A DNA stretch of 64,000 bases, from contig CM043944.1 in NCBI GenBank assembly GCA_014529385.2, positions 47,470,768 to 47,534,767 of the forward strand, written 5' to 3'. Position 1 is the first letter of the stretch. The number at the start of each line of letters is the position of its first letter. Shown piece after piece: positions 1 through 9,884 of the stretch. The translations under genes and the position numbers were made by a program. The notes under the pieces were generated by a model. That model worked only from the letters and a program-made list of their open reading frames with translations, did no database searches and was not told the origin of the DNA. The DNA comes from Adiantum capillus-veneris (Eukaryota > Streptophyta > Polypodiopsida > Polypodiales > Pteridaceae).

Positions 1-1062
1 TTCCACAAGTTTATCCTTTCTCAAGGCTACAAACGTAGTGAGTTCGATCATTGTCTATATACAAAGAAGGCTAAGGATGGCAGTTGGCTGATCCTTATTT
101 TGTATGTGGATAACATGTTGATTGCTGGCAAGCACTTGGAAGAAATTTCAGCTTTGAAGTCAAAGATGGAAAAATCGTTTGACATGAAAGACATGGGTGA
201 GGCAAGTCATATACTTGGTATGCGTATTGAGAGGGACAGATCAAAGAAGCTGATTTGGTTATCTCAAACAGAGTGTATTGACAAGGTTTTGCAACGTCTC
301 AATATGGAGAAGGGAAAGGCACTGAGTGTTCCATTGCCACCATATGTGAAACTTAGCAAACAAGATTGTCCTGTGTCTGAGGAAGAACAGGCTGAAATGG
401 ATAAGATTCCATATGCGTCTGCAGTGGGTAGTTTGATGTATGCAATGATTGCTACTCGCCCAGACATTGCATTTGCAGTGGGAGTAGTAAGTCGATACAT
501 GTCAAACCCAGGCAAGAAACATTGGGAGGCAGTGAAAGGAATATTGAGATACCTGAAAGCTACAAAGAGTATGCGTATATGCTATGGGAGTCAGGAGCTA
601 AGTGTAAAGGGTTTTACAGACTCAAATTATGCACGTGACTTAGACAACCGAAGGTCTACGTCAGGGTATGTCTTTACATTGGCTGGTGGAGCAGTATCAT
701 GGCGTTCTAGATTACAAGATTGTGTTACTCAGTCTACTACAGAGGCTGAATATGTTGCAGCATCAGAGGCATGCAAAGAATCAATTTGGCTTAATCGACT
801 AGTAACAGACTTGGGAATCAAAGAAGAGATGCCTGTGTTATACTGTGATAGTCAAAGTGCTATACAATTGGCTCGCAATCTAGTTTATCACTCAAAGACA
901 AAGCATGTGGATGTGAAGTATCATTTCATCAGGGAAATGCTCGAGGATAAGCAACTTCAGCTTGTCAAAGTTCACACCACAGAAAATCCTGCTGATCTAC
1001 TTACAAAAGGACTTCCCTCAGAGAGCTTTGCGCATTTTCGCAAGCAGTTAGGTGTAGGGTAG
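1..1062 (+). CDS. Copia pol, RT C-terminus and RNase H (partial)
   Basis: This is the C-terminal 353 codons of a copia polyprotein, open from base 1 to TAG at 1060-1062. RNase H is recognisable by FTDSNYA, STTEAEYVAA and LYCDSQSAI (the three acidic catalytic positions), followed by KTKHVDVKYHFIRE and NPADLLTKGLP, all typical of copia RNase H. The RT active site near 105-117 reads YVDNM, where the close relative C3 has YVDDM: the second catalytic aspartate is asparagine, so this RT should be inactive. No frameshift is seen. Upstream domains (gag, protease, integrase) lie outside the window. Confidence 0.92.
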   Translation, partial: FHKFILSQGYKRSEFDHCLYTKKAKDGSWLILILYVDNMLIAGKHLEEISALKSKMEKSFDMKDMGEASHILGMRIERDRSKKLIWLSQTECIDKVLQRLNMEKGKALSVPLPPYVKLSKQDCPVSEEEQAEMDKIPYASAVGSLMYAMIATRPDIAFAVGVVSRYMSNPGKKHWEAVKGILRYLKATKSMRICYGSQELSVKGFTDSNYARDLDNRRSTSGYVFTLAGGAVSWRSRLQDCVTQSTTEAEYVAASEACKESIWLNRLVTDLGIKEEMPVLYCDSQSAIQLARNLVYHSKTKHVDVKYHFIREMLEDKQLQLVKVHTTENPADLLTKGLPSESFAHFRKQLGVG

Positions 1063-1151
1063 TACATCGCTTCTCTACATCTCTTGTATATTAGCTTGTA
1101 TAGTAGCTTCTCTCACACTTAAAGTACCACATTGGACTTTAAGTGGGAGGT

Positions 1152-1342
1152 TGTTGGGGTATAAAGCCCAATGTGGTCGCCCAGGTAAGTGGGCGGGCCG
1201 CCAGGTATGTACACATATTCTTTTGTAAAAATCTAATAAGAACTCACTATGCTCTACACATTACAGAGAGCGACTTCACCATATCATCGTGCTCTTCTTC
1301 TCGCACTCTCTCTCGCATCACACTTCCGCTCGTACTCCTTCA
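1152..1342 (+). repeat. C1 3' LTR (191 bp)
   Basis: It starts TGTTGGGGTATAAAGCC directly after the purine tract AAGTGGGAGG and ends CTCCTTCA. A second copy with near-identical sequence lies at 60271-60462, where it is followed by a Met-tRNA primer site, which fixes both LTR ends. Confidence 0.93.
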
Positions 1343-1567
1343 TTAAGGCACACCAAATGGCAACCCTCTTCATATCTTAGATTTTTCAAACACCGTGGAT
1401 TACCAACATCCATCGTGTCAGATAGAGATCCTAGAATGATCAGTAATTTTTGGAATTAAGGCACATCAAATGGAAACCCTCTTCATCTATTAGATTTTCA
1501 AACATCATGGATTATCGACATCCACCATGTCAGATAGAGATCCTAGAATGACTAGTAATTTTTGGAA
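1343..1567 (+). repeat. Tandem duplication within G1 integrase
   Basis: Two diverged copies of a unit of about 113 bp follow each other (1343-1455 and 1456-1567). Each runs from TTAAGGCACA to AATTTTTGGA and corresponds to the same stretch of gypsy integrase seen intact at about 13852-13965 in G2. The first unit abuts the C1 LTR. Confidence 0.8.
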
Positions 1568-2373
1568 AGGTCCCTTTGAAAATCTAGGTAAAAGATTGAA
1601 TTTCTCTTCGGCCTATCACCCACAAACGGATGGCCAAAGTGAGATAGCCAATCTTACAATACTTGATCTACTAAAAAATTACGGTACAGAAGTAGATCAA
1701 CGCTCACAATGGGAGAAGTACTTACCCCTTGTAAGTATGCGTACAATAATATTGTCCATACTACTACAGGAAAAGCACCTTTGCGATCATAGAGGGAAGA
1801 CCTAAAAGTCCCTTGCTACTTAAAGTACAAGGGAAGATCCTCAATGTTGATGAGTATAGCCGTCAACTACAAGAACCGTTTCAAAAGGTTAAGAAGCCTA
1901 TATTCATCTCTCACCAAAGGCAAAAAGCTACTGTTGACAAGCACAAAAGGGCCTTAACATTCAAAGAAAATGATTGGGTCTTACTTAAGTTTTCCAAGGC
2001 TCGATTGAGGCAAACGATGGGCAAAAATCCTATGGGCCATCAAAAGTATTATACGAAACTAGCAAAAAGATACTATGCTCCTTTTCACATCTTGAAGCCA
2101 ACCAATGACATGGCTTATCAACTTAAGTTGCCCAACCATTGGCACATACACAATGCTTTTCATGTGAGCCTACTTAAGCTCTACAAAGGAGAGCCACCAA
2201 TAGAACCAATTATTGAAGACCCTCCAGAAATCGAAGACCAAAAAGAGGTGCTACAACCCGAAGCTCTCCTTCGGCATGAAGACAAGGTACGACGACATGG
2301 TAAGATTATCCGACGGTATCTTATTAAGTTAAAAAATTATCCTTTTGAAGATGTTAGATGGAATACAACTTAA
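1343..2373 (+). pseudogene. G1: gypsy integrase C-terminus and chromodomain remnant
   Basis: This is the 3' end of a Ty3/gypsy pol of the same family as G2. After the tandem duplication an open stretch from about 1527 holds the end of the integrase core (LNFSSAYHPQTDGQSEIANL includes the catalytic Glu). It breaks at 1803-1805 near a frameshift and resumes at about 1813 to 2373. The last 60 residues (ALLRHEDKVRRHGKIIRRYL, then KNYPFEDVRW) are the chromodomain-like tail typical of plant chromoviruses, thought to guide integration to chromatin. Compared with G2 it ends about 20 residues early, at TAA 2371-2373. It is not functional. Confidence 0.9.
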
Positions 2374-2774
2374 GGATAGTATGAACCTTGTCAATGCTTA
2401 CAATGCTGCACTAGAGTAAGAAAATGTAAATGCTTTCTAAATGAACAATGTTTTCGTCTTATAAGACTAATCCTTTTTTGTGCAGAAATTTAAATAGTAT
2501 GCATGCTTAGAATCATGTTTGTGATGATGGCGACGTTGCTCAAACACCAAATAGAATTTGTCACTCTACTTTGTGAGTATGATATGGACTAAAGATCAGA
2601 CATGCTTGCAGCAGCTACATCTCCCAAGCACCAAATGGACTAGTCACCCATTCTAGAATGATGGTGTAGCGTGAAAAGGGATCCTCTACCCGCTAAGAAA
2701 CAGAGACTAATGACTAAAACTTTATCTCTTCTACCTCATAGTCGAGGACTACTATGATTTTAAGAGAGAGATAA
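2374..2774 (+). other. G1 3' untranslated part and purine tract
   Basis: There is no gene. This 0.4 kb aligns by eye with the region between pol and the 3' LTR of G2 (14825-15181): shared blocks include GTCTTATAAGACT, AGTATGCATGCTTAGA, GGGATCCTCTACCCGCTAAG and the final purine tract AAGAGAGAGATAA before the LTR. Confidence 0.85.
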
Positions 2775-3160
2775 TGTCATAAAATCTAATATCTAATCAA
2801 CCCAAATGATTTTTTCATATTAGATTGATCATTTAAAGTGGGAGAATAAATGGGAACAAGGGTAAGAATATAGACATGTGCTTATGGATCTGTCTCAACA
2901 CGAGGCCAAGGTTAAAGGGGTCCAAGTGAGAGATGGTCTTTTAAAGAGAAATGCTGTCTAATGGAGCTTAAATACCTTAGGGTTAGATTCATTAAAGACC
3001 TCCAAAAGTTAGTGTTAAAAAGTCCTTTGACCATGCGTAAGCTAGGGCTGCTGACCTTGAGGTGAGAATCCTACCCAAGCATGAGGTGCTTGTCGTGCTT
3101 GCTAACTAAGGTGCTTAAGGTGTTTGTGGGAACCTTGCCCAAGCTTGAGCTGCTTCTCAT
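2775..3160 (+). repeat. G1 3' LTR, first part (split by G0)
   Basis: It begins TGTCATAAAATCTAATATC, matching the LTR start of G2 (TGTCATAATAATCAATATC), directly after the purine tract. It is cut at 3160 by the insertion of G0; the bases CTCAT at 3156-3160 recur at 27061-27065, on the far side of G0, where the rest of this LTR continues. Confidence 0.88.
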
Positions 3161-3743
3161 TGTTAACCCTCACGGCTCACGGACACCCCATCACCTACGA
3201 CGGACGTGTATTATGTATTTGGTAGAGTCAGGTACCGGGCTTGTCGGTCCAATAGGAAAAGGGTAAGAGTGATCGCCGATGAGAGGCGCACTCTAACTGG
3301 GACATTCAAGGGACTAGTTGGCTAAGCATGGGCGCCCAAGTGTGAATGGGGCAAGCCCATATAAAAGTCATTCTAAACCTAAAATGTAGGATTCTCTCAT
3401 TTGTGCAATGCAAGAAGAGTGCTCTTGCTCCATCTCCTTCTCCATCTCCTTGTGTACTAGTGTGTGTGTGTGTGTGTACTTGAGAGAGAGTGTGTGTGTG
3501 TGTGTGTGTGATCGAGCATTGCGGCGGCATGATGGTGGTGAAGCGGTTGAGCGCGACGTAGCGGCGTCTCCTTCTTTTTCGCGGCGAGGAATCCTCCACG
3601 GCAGGAGCATAGAGAGGTGAGTGACACACCATTGCCCTCTTTTGAGCTTACTAGTTAAGCTAGTTGTGTGCTTGGAGCCGTCTGTGGCTCGCACACAGTG
3701 TTAAGCAAGTCCCTTGCTTCGACAGTGCGGCAAGGAGCGCACA
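3161..3743 (+). repeat. G0 5' LTR (583 bp)
   Basis: It starts TGTTAACCCTCACGG and ends GAGCGCACA. The 3' copy (18140-18466, resuming 26815-27060) is near-identical. A CCCATATAAAAG sequence at about 3356-3367 is a plausible TATA box. A GT/GA microsatellite lies at about 3462-3510. Confidence 0.93.
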
Positions 3744-3747
3744 TTTT

Positions 3748-3765
3748 TGGCGCTGTTGCCGGGGA
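3748..3765 (+). promoter_or_regulatory. G0 primer binding site (tRNA-Asp-like)
   Basis: TGGCGCTGTTGCCGGGGA lies four bases after the LTR. In plants the near-identical TGGCGCCGTTGCCGGGGA is known as the minus-strand primer site of Athila/Tat-type gypsy elements (tRNA-Asp). The match is by recall of the motif, not a search. Confidence 0.75.
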
Positions 3766-4822
3766 ATCGCCCTGCACTAAGCCCAAGAGGCACTTTGTGC
3801 TTCTTCTATGAGTTGTTTGTAGTAGGAAAGAAGAGGAAGAGGAAGAGGAATGAGTTATTTTTTTGCAAGTTGTTAATTTCTGTATTGTCTGCAAGTTCTG
3901 TGATTTCTGCATAATCTTGTGTTTTCTGTTTGCACACAGTCTTTGCACAATTAGTAGTCGTTAGCTTATTCGCAGTGAATGAGTAAGTAGGTAGACAGTT
4001 AGCAATTTCTGTTTGCACACAGTCTGTACATAGTTTTTTGTTAAGGTTTGCCTACACACAGTCTTTGCACAGTAAGGTAGTGAGAGAGGAAGTAGGTGGA
4101 CAGTTAGCTCACTGTCAGTAAGCAGTTAGAAGAGTGGTTAACAGATTAGTTAGTGGTTAGCAGCACTGTTAGTAAGTAGATAAGGTAGTGAGCTGTGAGC
4201 TGTTGACAGAGAGGTTAGGTAGGTGTTGACAGTGTGTGGGGCCAAGAAAGGGTCACCTAAACCGCGCACGGTCGTCGCCTTAAAAAAAATAAAAATAAAA
4301 AAATAAAAAAAATTGTAAAAAATCCGAGCGTGAGTGACTGGGGGGCTACACTAAAATTTTGATCGGGATCGGGATCATTTCCCCAAGCCCAAGCCCAGGC
4401 CCAGGCCCAGGCCCAGGCCTCACTCCTATGATATATACTAGACTCACTCTTATATATATACCCTACCCCCTCAAGAGGGAATGAGAGCATGTGGGGCAAG
4501 TCCTCCACTCTCCTCCCTTCTCTTCCCACTTGCACCCTTAGACTTTCTAATTTGGGCCTAGTTCCCTATTAGAAATTGACGGTTTTAGGGATTCCGAGGA
4601 CATAAAGTGACCAAACGGAGGGCTGTAAAGCACGACACGTCCCTCTGATCGAGACGGTCATTTTGAGCTATCATACGTTCTATTCTATAGCTGGGTAAAA
4701 AAAAAAGGACCAAAAAATCAAAAAAAAAGAAGAAGAAAAGACTTGGGTTGCAAAACACCCAAAAATACTAGGTGAGCAGCCTTCACGGGCACTTATTGAC
4801 ACTTCTAGGGGATCAAAGTCAT
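3766..4822 (+). other. G0 leader, repetitive and non-coding
   Basis: This 1-kb leader precedes gag and has no credible ORF. Repeated short phrases occur (TTTGCACACAGTC several times between 3930 and 4070; TTAGTAAG/CAGTTAG variants at 4080-4240). A hexanucleotide run of GCCCAG type lies at about 4384-4420, and A-rich tracts occur at about 4280-4320 and 4697-4740. Confidence 0.7.
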
Positions 4823-7497
4823 ATGAACCTACGCTCTAGACGAGTGTTAGAGCACGATCATATTGGTAGTGCCTCCATTTACACGGGCACTCATTATTCC
4901 TTCACCCTAGGTTCTGGACCTTCGGTAGGGACTCAAGGTAGCGCGACCCAAGATCCTCATATCGCGTCTAGTGATTCTTCCTCTGACTACGAAGTCATGG
5001 AGGGGTATCCTACACGAAAACTTGATAGTTCAAGTCAAGACATGCATGCCATGGGCCCACGGGCCGGGTCCAGCGTGTTTAGCCGCTTAAAAGAGACCGT
5101 TAGTAGAGCTACTCGCTCCGAACATGCGGTTAATGAAACAAATGAAGGGAGTGGGGAAGTAAATTCGTCATTCATGCCTAAAATAGACCCTATGCTTCTT
5201 GAGAGTGTGCATGTGAATGTTCCATCCACTGCACCTCCTGATCCTTTAGGACTATCTCCCTCTGAGGTTCTACTATCCGATGGTAGGAGTCTTGCCGAAG
5301 TACAAGAGATCGAACGCTATATGCAAGCAACAAGGGAGAGGGAAATTGAGAACCTACGAAGGCTAGAACAAAGTCGAGCCCTGAAAGCAAAGGCTCCTAT
5401 GACAACAATCATGCCAACTGAGCAACCGAGTGCTCCCAAGGTAGCAGTCATGGAGGGGAAAGCGATGGGGAGCAATAATGCTTCCACTTCGAGGGAAACC
5501 TCCAGCACGCCAGGCCTAGATGGGATATTCCTAAACGAAAATTGGGAGTATGACCTACAAGCAGAAGCTTTAACGGATCAGTACACAGGACACACCTATC
5601 ATGTGGGTTGGTTAGATGTTCTACAATCCACATCGGGTGCTACTAGCATAGATGAGCAACAACAGAAAGTCTGTGATGTCCTCCATAGGATTGTCGAGTT
5701 AGAAAGACAGAACACAGGGATCAACATGCCTTCAACAGGCCTAATGAGATTCTTGGATACGGGAAAGGCCAACCAACCAACTCTATCACAAATGGAGACT
5801 CCCTCATTGAGCCCCATTGATCCTCCATATGTTGTTTCGCCAGGAGCCTCAGTACAATCTGAGCCCACAAGTGGCAGCTTTACCTTCCCAGATCTAGCTC
5901 ATCTTTCTCTTAATGACACTATGGCTACCATGCATATCCCAGTGGTGGGCATGACAAGAAGTACACCATGGAGTTCATTTGTTAATACTGCGCCGATGCC
6001 TAGTAGCACAGTGCCCCCAACTATACCTACATATATGTATCAATCATGTGCACCTGTCGTACCTCAGCCTCATGTAGCTCCTACACCTCCAATTATTCCA
6101 AGAGCTTACAATCCACAATGGAATTATCCAAGCTCTTATACAAGTGGAGCCATGCCATTTAATAATAACATGCCATATCAGGCACCCCCTATGCCTAGGG
6201 CCATGCCTGTAAACTTTGGACCACCGTCTGGTACACCACCATACGAAATATGGGACCCAAGAGCCGCACGTATGCCAAGGCCAAGGCCAACTCCCATCTC
6301 ATATGTGGTTCCGGGAGCACATACACCCATTATACCTGCTCAAATAGGAGATTTGGCAGCATTTGCTCAAACTATCGGTCGCTCTATTGCGGAAAACATG
6401 CGTAGTGCACCTGATAGAGAGCCTAGGAGCAAGGCAGTTCAAGTAGCTAAGCTCACACAGAAATTCAGTGGAGACGGAGATGCTAGAAAGCATATGGAAG
6501 TCTTTGAACATGTGTGCGATTCCTTGGAAGAGAACAATGAGCTACATAAGTGTAAGGCTTTGAGTTGACCCTAAGCGAAAAGGCTGGAGATTGGTATAGA
6601 ACCTTAAGAGTAGAAGAGAAAATGATCTACTCTACTCTTAGGAGATTGTTCTTGAAAGAGCACATACGAGAGGGAGTACTTTGGAGTGTAGCCTCTCAGC
6701 TCCAGAAAGCCCAACGAGAAGAAGGTGAATCCATGAGAGACTTCATTAGTCGCCTAAAGAATTTGAATTCTCGAGGCAATCCAAACGAGCGATTCAACAA
6801 CAACCAATTGCTTGATAGATTCATTAGGGGACTACGACATGAAAGTATCTATAATGGCCTAGTCATTAGAGGTATCACTACTTGGGAAGCAGTCACCATG
6901 AATGCAATCCAATTGGAGGATAATTTAATGATTGCAGGAGAAAGAGTGTCTGCTGAGCCAAAGTCTAGTAGCTCGCAAGCATCAGGGCATGAGCCAATGA
7001 AGATAAAGCCAATCGTGAAAGAGCAAACGATATCTGAGATGACTTTGGCAGATCTCACCAAGGCCATCCAAGAAAGCCTTAGGGGTAATCATGCTCCACA
7101 AAACACTCATATGTATCCAAGAAGGGAGCAACAATGGTGCTCAATTTGCTTGGGCCCACATACTACGAGTGAATGCCCTACTTTCAGAGTAAAGTTTAAC
7201 GGGACTTGTAACACGTGTGGTAGATATTGCCATCAAGCGAAGGATTGCCTAATGCTCAAATGCATCATGGAAAATAGACCGCCTATAGCTTGGGCAGACT
7301 CACCTCGAGTTCTTGCATTGATGCCTACCCCACCCATGGAGCAACAGTTTCCATTACAGCACATGGTCCCTAGAACCCAAAATGTGGTCCCAACCACACC
7401 GTTGCCACCTCCAGTGCTAGGACCGCAACCCCCTCATCCAAGAGTTACACCTATGAACCAAATAGGTTGCGAGTCATCTAGTACTTGTGTAGATTGA
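4823..7497 (+). pseudogene. G0 gag (one frameshift)
   Basis: A long gag-like protein starts at ATG 4823 (MNLRSRRVLEHDH). The first 580 residues are Ser/Pro/Thr-rich and low-complexity. The frame is lost at about 6555-6568 (TGA) and continues one frame over from about 6565 with the recognisable gag core (AGDWYRTL, RLFLKEH, MRDFISRLKNL, LLDRFIRGLR). It ends with two zinc knuckles: CSICLGPHTTSEC (C-x2-C-x3-H-x4-C, one residue short of the usual spacing) and CNTCGRYCHQAKDC (C-x2-C-x4-H-x4-C). The role would be the capsid of the virus-like particle. Joined length would be about 890 codons, longer than most gypsy gags. A single-base shift is the only obvious break. Confidence 0.85.
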
Positions 7498-7615
7498 GAA
7501 GATAAAAAAGTAAAAGAGCAAGAGCCATAACACAAATCATAAAAACAAATTATGTAGAAGAACACGACCGTTGTAATTTTTGCACTCTAACCATCATCTA
7601 TTTGCGTGTACAGAT

Positions 7616-8038
7616 ATGGCTAGTACGCTAGAGTCATCCACTCCTGCCTTGGGTGAGAGGTACCCTCGTTACTTTTCACAAATATTTCACATGGTCTTTC
7701 CAGTGCTTGCATGTGAATGGGATTTGATAGGTACGCTAGCATGTGAGAGGAATTTTGAGGAGTTAGAATGGCTGATACGTCTCTTGACCACGTCTGATCC
7801 ATACTTAGTAGAGAGCGTTTCTCCCATTGCACAAGCTTACCCTTTTGACCAAGATGACTATAGGCGTCTAGTGACCTTCTTAGTAAACATGGGCACCTAT
7901 GATGAAGAAGAAAATTTACAGGACTACACGGATGGCACATATGGTCTCATGGATGATGACTTTGTTTATCTCGACGACGAGGATAGAGGTTTAGCCTTAG
8001 GGTTTCCCCCCAACCTCTACAATATCCTATTCCCTTGA
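7616..8038 (+). CDS. G0 ORF2, conserved protein of unknown function (140 aa)
   Basis: An intact ORF from ATG 7616 to TGA at 8036-8038, about 120 bp after gag and just before the point where G2 inserted. I do not recognise the family. The N-terminal two thirds (MASTLESSTPALGERYP, ELEWLIRLLT, PFDQDDYRRLV) is alpha-helical in character; the C-terminus is strongly acidic (MDDDFVYLDDEDRG). A diverged copy of its first 86 residues occurs inside copia C4 at 29295-29552, with most changes conservative, so this is a real repeated coding unit. It could be the start of the missing pol or an accessory protein; no protease or RT motif is present. Confidence 0.6.
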   Translation: MASTLESSTPALGERYPRYFSQIFHMVFPVLACEWDLIGTLACERNFEELEWLIRLLTTSDPYLVESVSPIAQAYPFDQDDYRRLVTFLVNMGTYDEEENLQDYTDGTYGLMDDDFVYLDDEDRGLALGFPPNLYNILFP

Positions 8039-8054
8039 CTCTCTAGGGGGAGTG

Positions 8055-9648
8055 TGTCATAATAATCAATATCTAATTCTCCTAAATGATTTTCTCATAT
8101 TAAACTGATCATTTAATGTGGGGAAGTGCCAGGGGAGAAAAAGCTAGAATATTGGTTAAGCTAGCAGACCGGCCACAGTAGGGATCCAAAGGAGGGAAAA
8201 TAGGGATCCAAAGGGGGGACCATCTGCAAAGGAGCCATGTGCAACAATGGGCTAAAAAGACCTTAAGGTTCAGCCCATTAAGACTTCCAAAATGCTAAGG
8301 TTCCAAAATTCAAAGGTTGTGTCCAAAGGTCAACCCTGGGGAAAATTGGATGTTTTGTGTGTGCCCTAAAAGTCTTTGCACATCCCTACATGGGAGGGGG
8401 CGAGCCCTAAAGGTAGGGGATGAGAGAGAAAGCCACACACACACACATGCTCCCTTTACACAAAGGGAATGAGGGACACATGTCAGCTCCCTAGGCCAGA
8501 TGCCCACAAGGTGTGCCCAATTTCTATTGGATGACCCTTGAAGTGGACCAATGAGAATTAAGCTAGAGTAAATCTAGTTTAATTAATTTAAAAACATTTA
8601 ATAAAAGAAACCAATGAGAATTAAGTCTCCTAGAAGACTATTGGGCAGTCTCCCAAGGGGTCCAATGAGCATTCAGGAGCCCCATGGCTTGCGTGATTCC
8701 TATTGGCCAGGAGGCAACGGGGTCCAATGAGAGTTTAGTTTAATTATTTAATTACCTAAAGCTCTCACAAAAGGGGAAAGGGGGACACATGTCAGAAGGA
8801 TATCACTTATGCTGCTTAATTGTAATTGGCTTGACTTGGGGAGGGCCAATGAGACTGCAGGAAGAGCAAATAGCAAGGGGGCTCGCCCAAGAGAGAGAGG
8901 GGGCTGATTTTTGCTTGGCATTATCACACACACACACACACTCACACAAGCTCATGTAAAAAGAAAGAGAAGACTATCTCTTCCCAAGCTTTAATGGAGA
9001 ACTCATCACCTACTCCAAGCTTGTGAGATAGAAGCCTCCATCAACAGTCTCTTGGCATGTGGATGCAAATCCAACCAAGGGCCAAGCTTCAATGCATGCT
9101 CATCTCCTCTACCAAGCTAATTACTAAGCTAAGCTATGCTAATATGAGTGATTATGTGACGAGATGTACATCTTTCTCGTAAGATACTCCTTCTTCCTCT
9201 CAATCTACTCTCATACCCTGCTAGCTCTCACCATCTTCGAAGGTGTGTGAGGTCTTGGGTATGAGAACGGGGATAATTCAAGTTGTGTTTGTTAAGTGTT
9301 TTGCTTAGTGCATGAAGTTTCCATGTTCATTGCACTAGCTAGTCTTGAAGGAACACAAAGAATTGTAATGTACAATGTCTCTCTTGATGGGAGAAACCAT
9401 AATACAAAGCCTTTTGGAGGGGGGACCGGCTCCATGCAAATCCGGTCCTCAACTGTTGTCAATAGCTTAATTTCTCTCTCTCTTTTGAAAGTATTGTCGA
9501 TGCTATCTAACTAGGTGTTATGCTTTTTGTTGCTCTCTCTACATTAAGCACTCTTGTAATTCTCATTAGGAATCTATTCTAATGAAATGCCCACTATGTT
9601 CATGCTAATTTCCGCTACACATAAGTTATTAGGCCATTAAATGTTACA
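8055..9648 (+). repeat. G2 5' LTR (1594 bp)
   Basis: It runs from TGTCATAATAATC to AATGTTACA. It holds CACA microsatellites (about 8433-8447 and 8926-8942) and short open frames that are not convincing genes. It pairs with 15182-16773. Confidence 0.96.
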
Positions 9649-9649
9649 T

Positions 9650-9661
9650 TGGTATCAGAGC
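9650..9661 (+). promoter_or_regulatory. G2 primer binding site (tRNA-iMet)
   Basis: TGGTATCAGAGC, complementary to the 3' end of plant initiator Met tRNA, one base after the 5' LTR. Confidence 0.95.
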
Positions 9662-9884
9662 ACAAGTGCCTACGGCTTAACCACTATTGAGCTATTAGAA
9701 GCTTGACAGGAGCCGGTGCTGTTTTGGTGTTGAAGGACCTTCTCTTCTATTCCTTGCAATTAATGGTATTCGAGCCGCGGGTACAGTAGCTTGAGTGCTT
9801 TTTCTAAAGGGGTAAAGAGGAGTAGCAACTAGGGCTTGAAGTGCCAAAGTATACCTAAAAAGTTTACACCTAAAAGTTGTTAGA

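Larger units (their letters stand above)
1..1342 (+). mobile_element. C1: 3' part of a Ty1/copia retrotransposon
   Basis: The window opens inside the reverse transcriptase of a Ty1/copia element that continues off the left edge. Visible in order are the end of RT, RNase H, a stop at 1060-1062, a purine-rich tract (about 1141-1151) and a 191-bp 3' LTR beginning TGTTGGGG and ending CA. The pol sequence is very close to that of C3 on the other strand near 41 kb, but the LTR differs, so they are related families. Beyond 1342 the sequence is gypsy integrase (G1), so C1 appears inserted in G1; the target duplication cannot be checked because the 5' end is missing. Confidence 0.93.

Noticed and set aside
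4257-4535. Minus-strand ORF with a Trp-Ala repeat
   Set aside because: It comes from the GCCCAG hexanucleotide repeat in the G0 leader.
9296-9514. A 72-codon ORF present in both G2 LTRs (also 16421-16639)
   Set aside because: It is conserved only because the LTRs are recent copies of each other; no start context or domain supports a gene.
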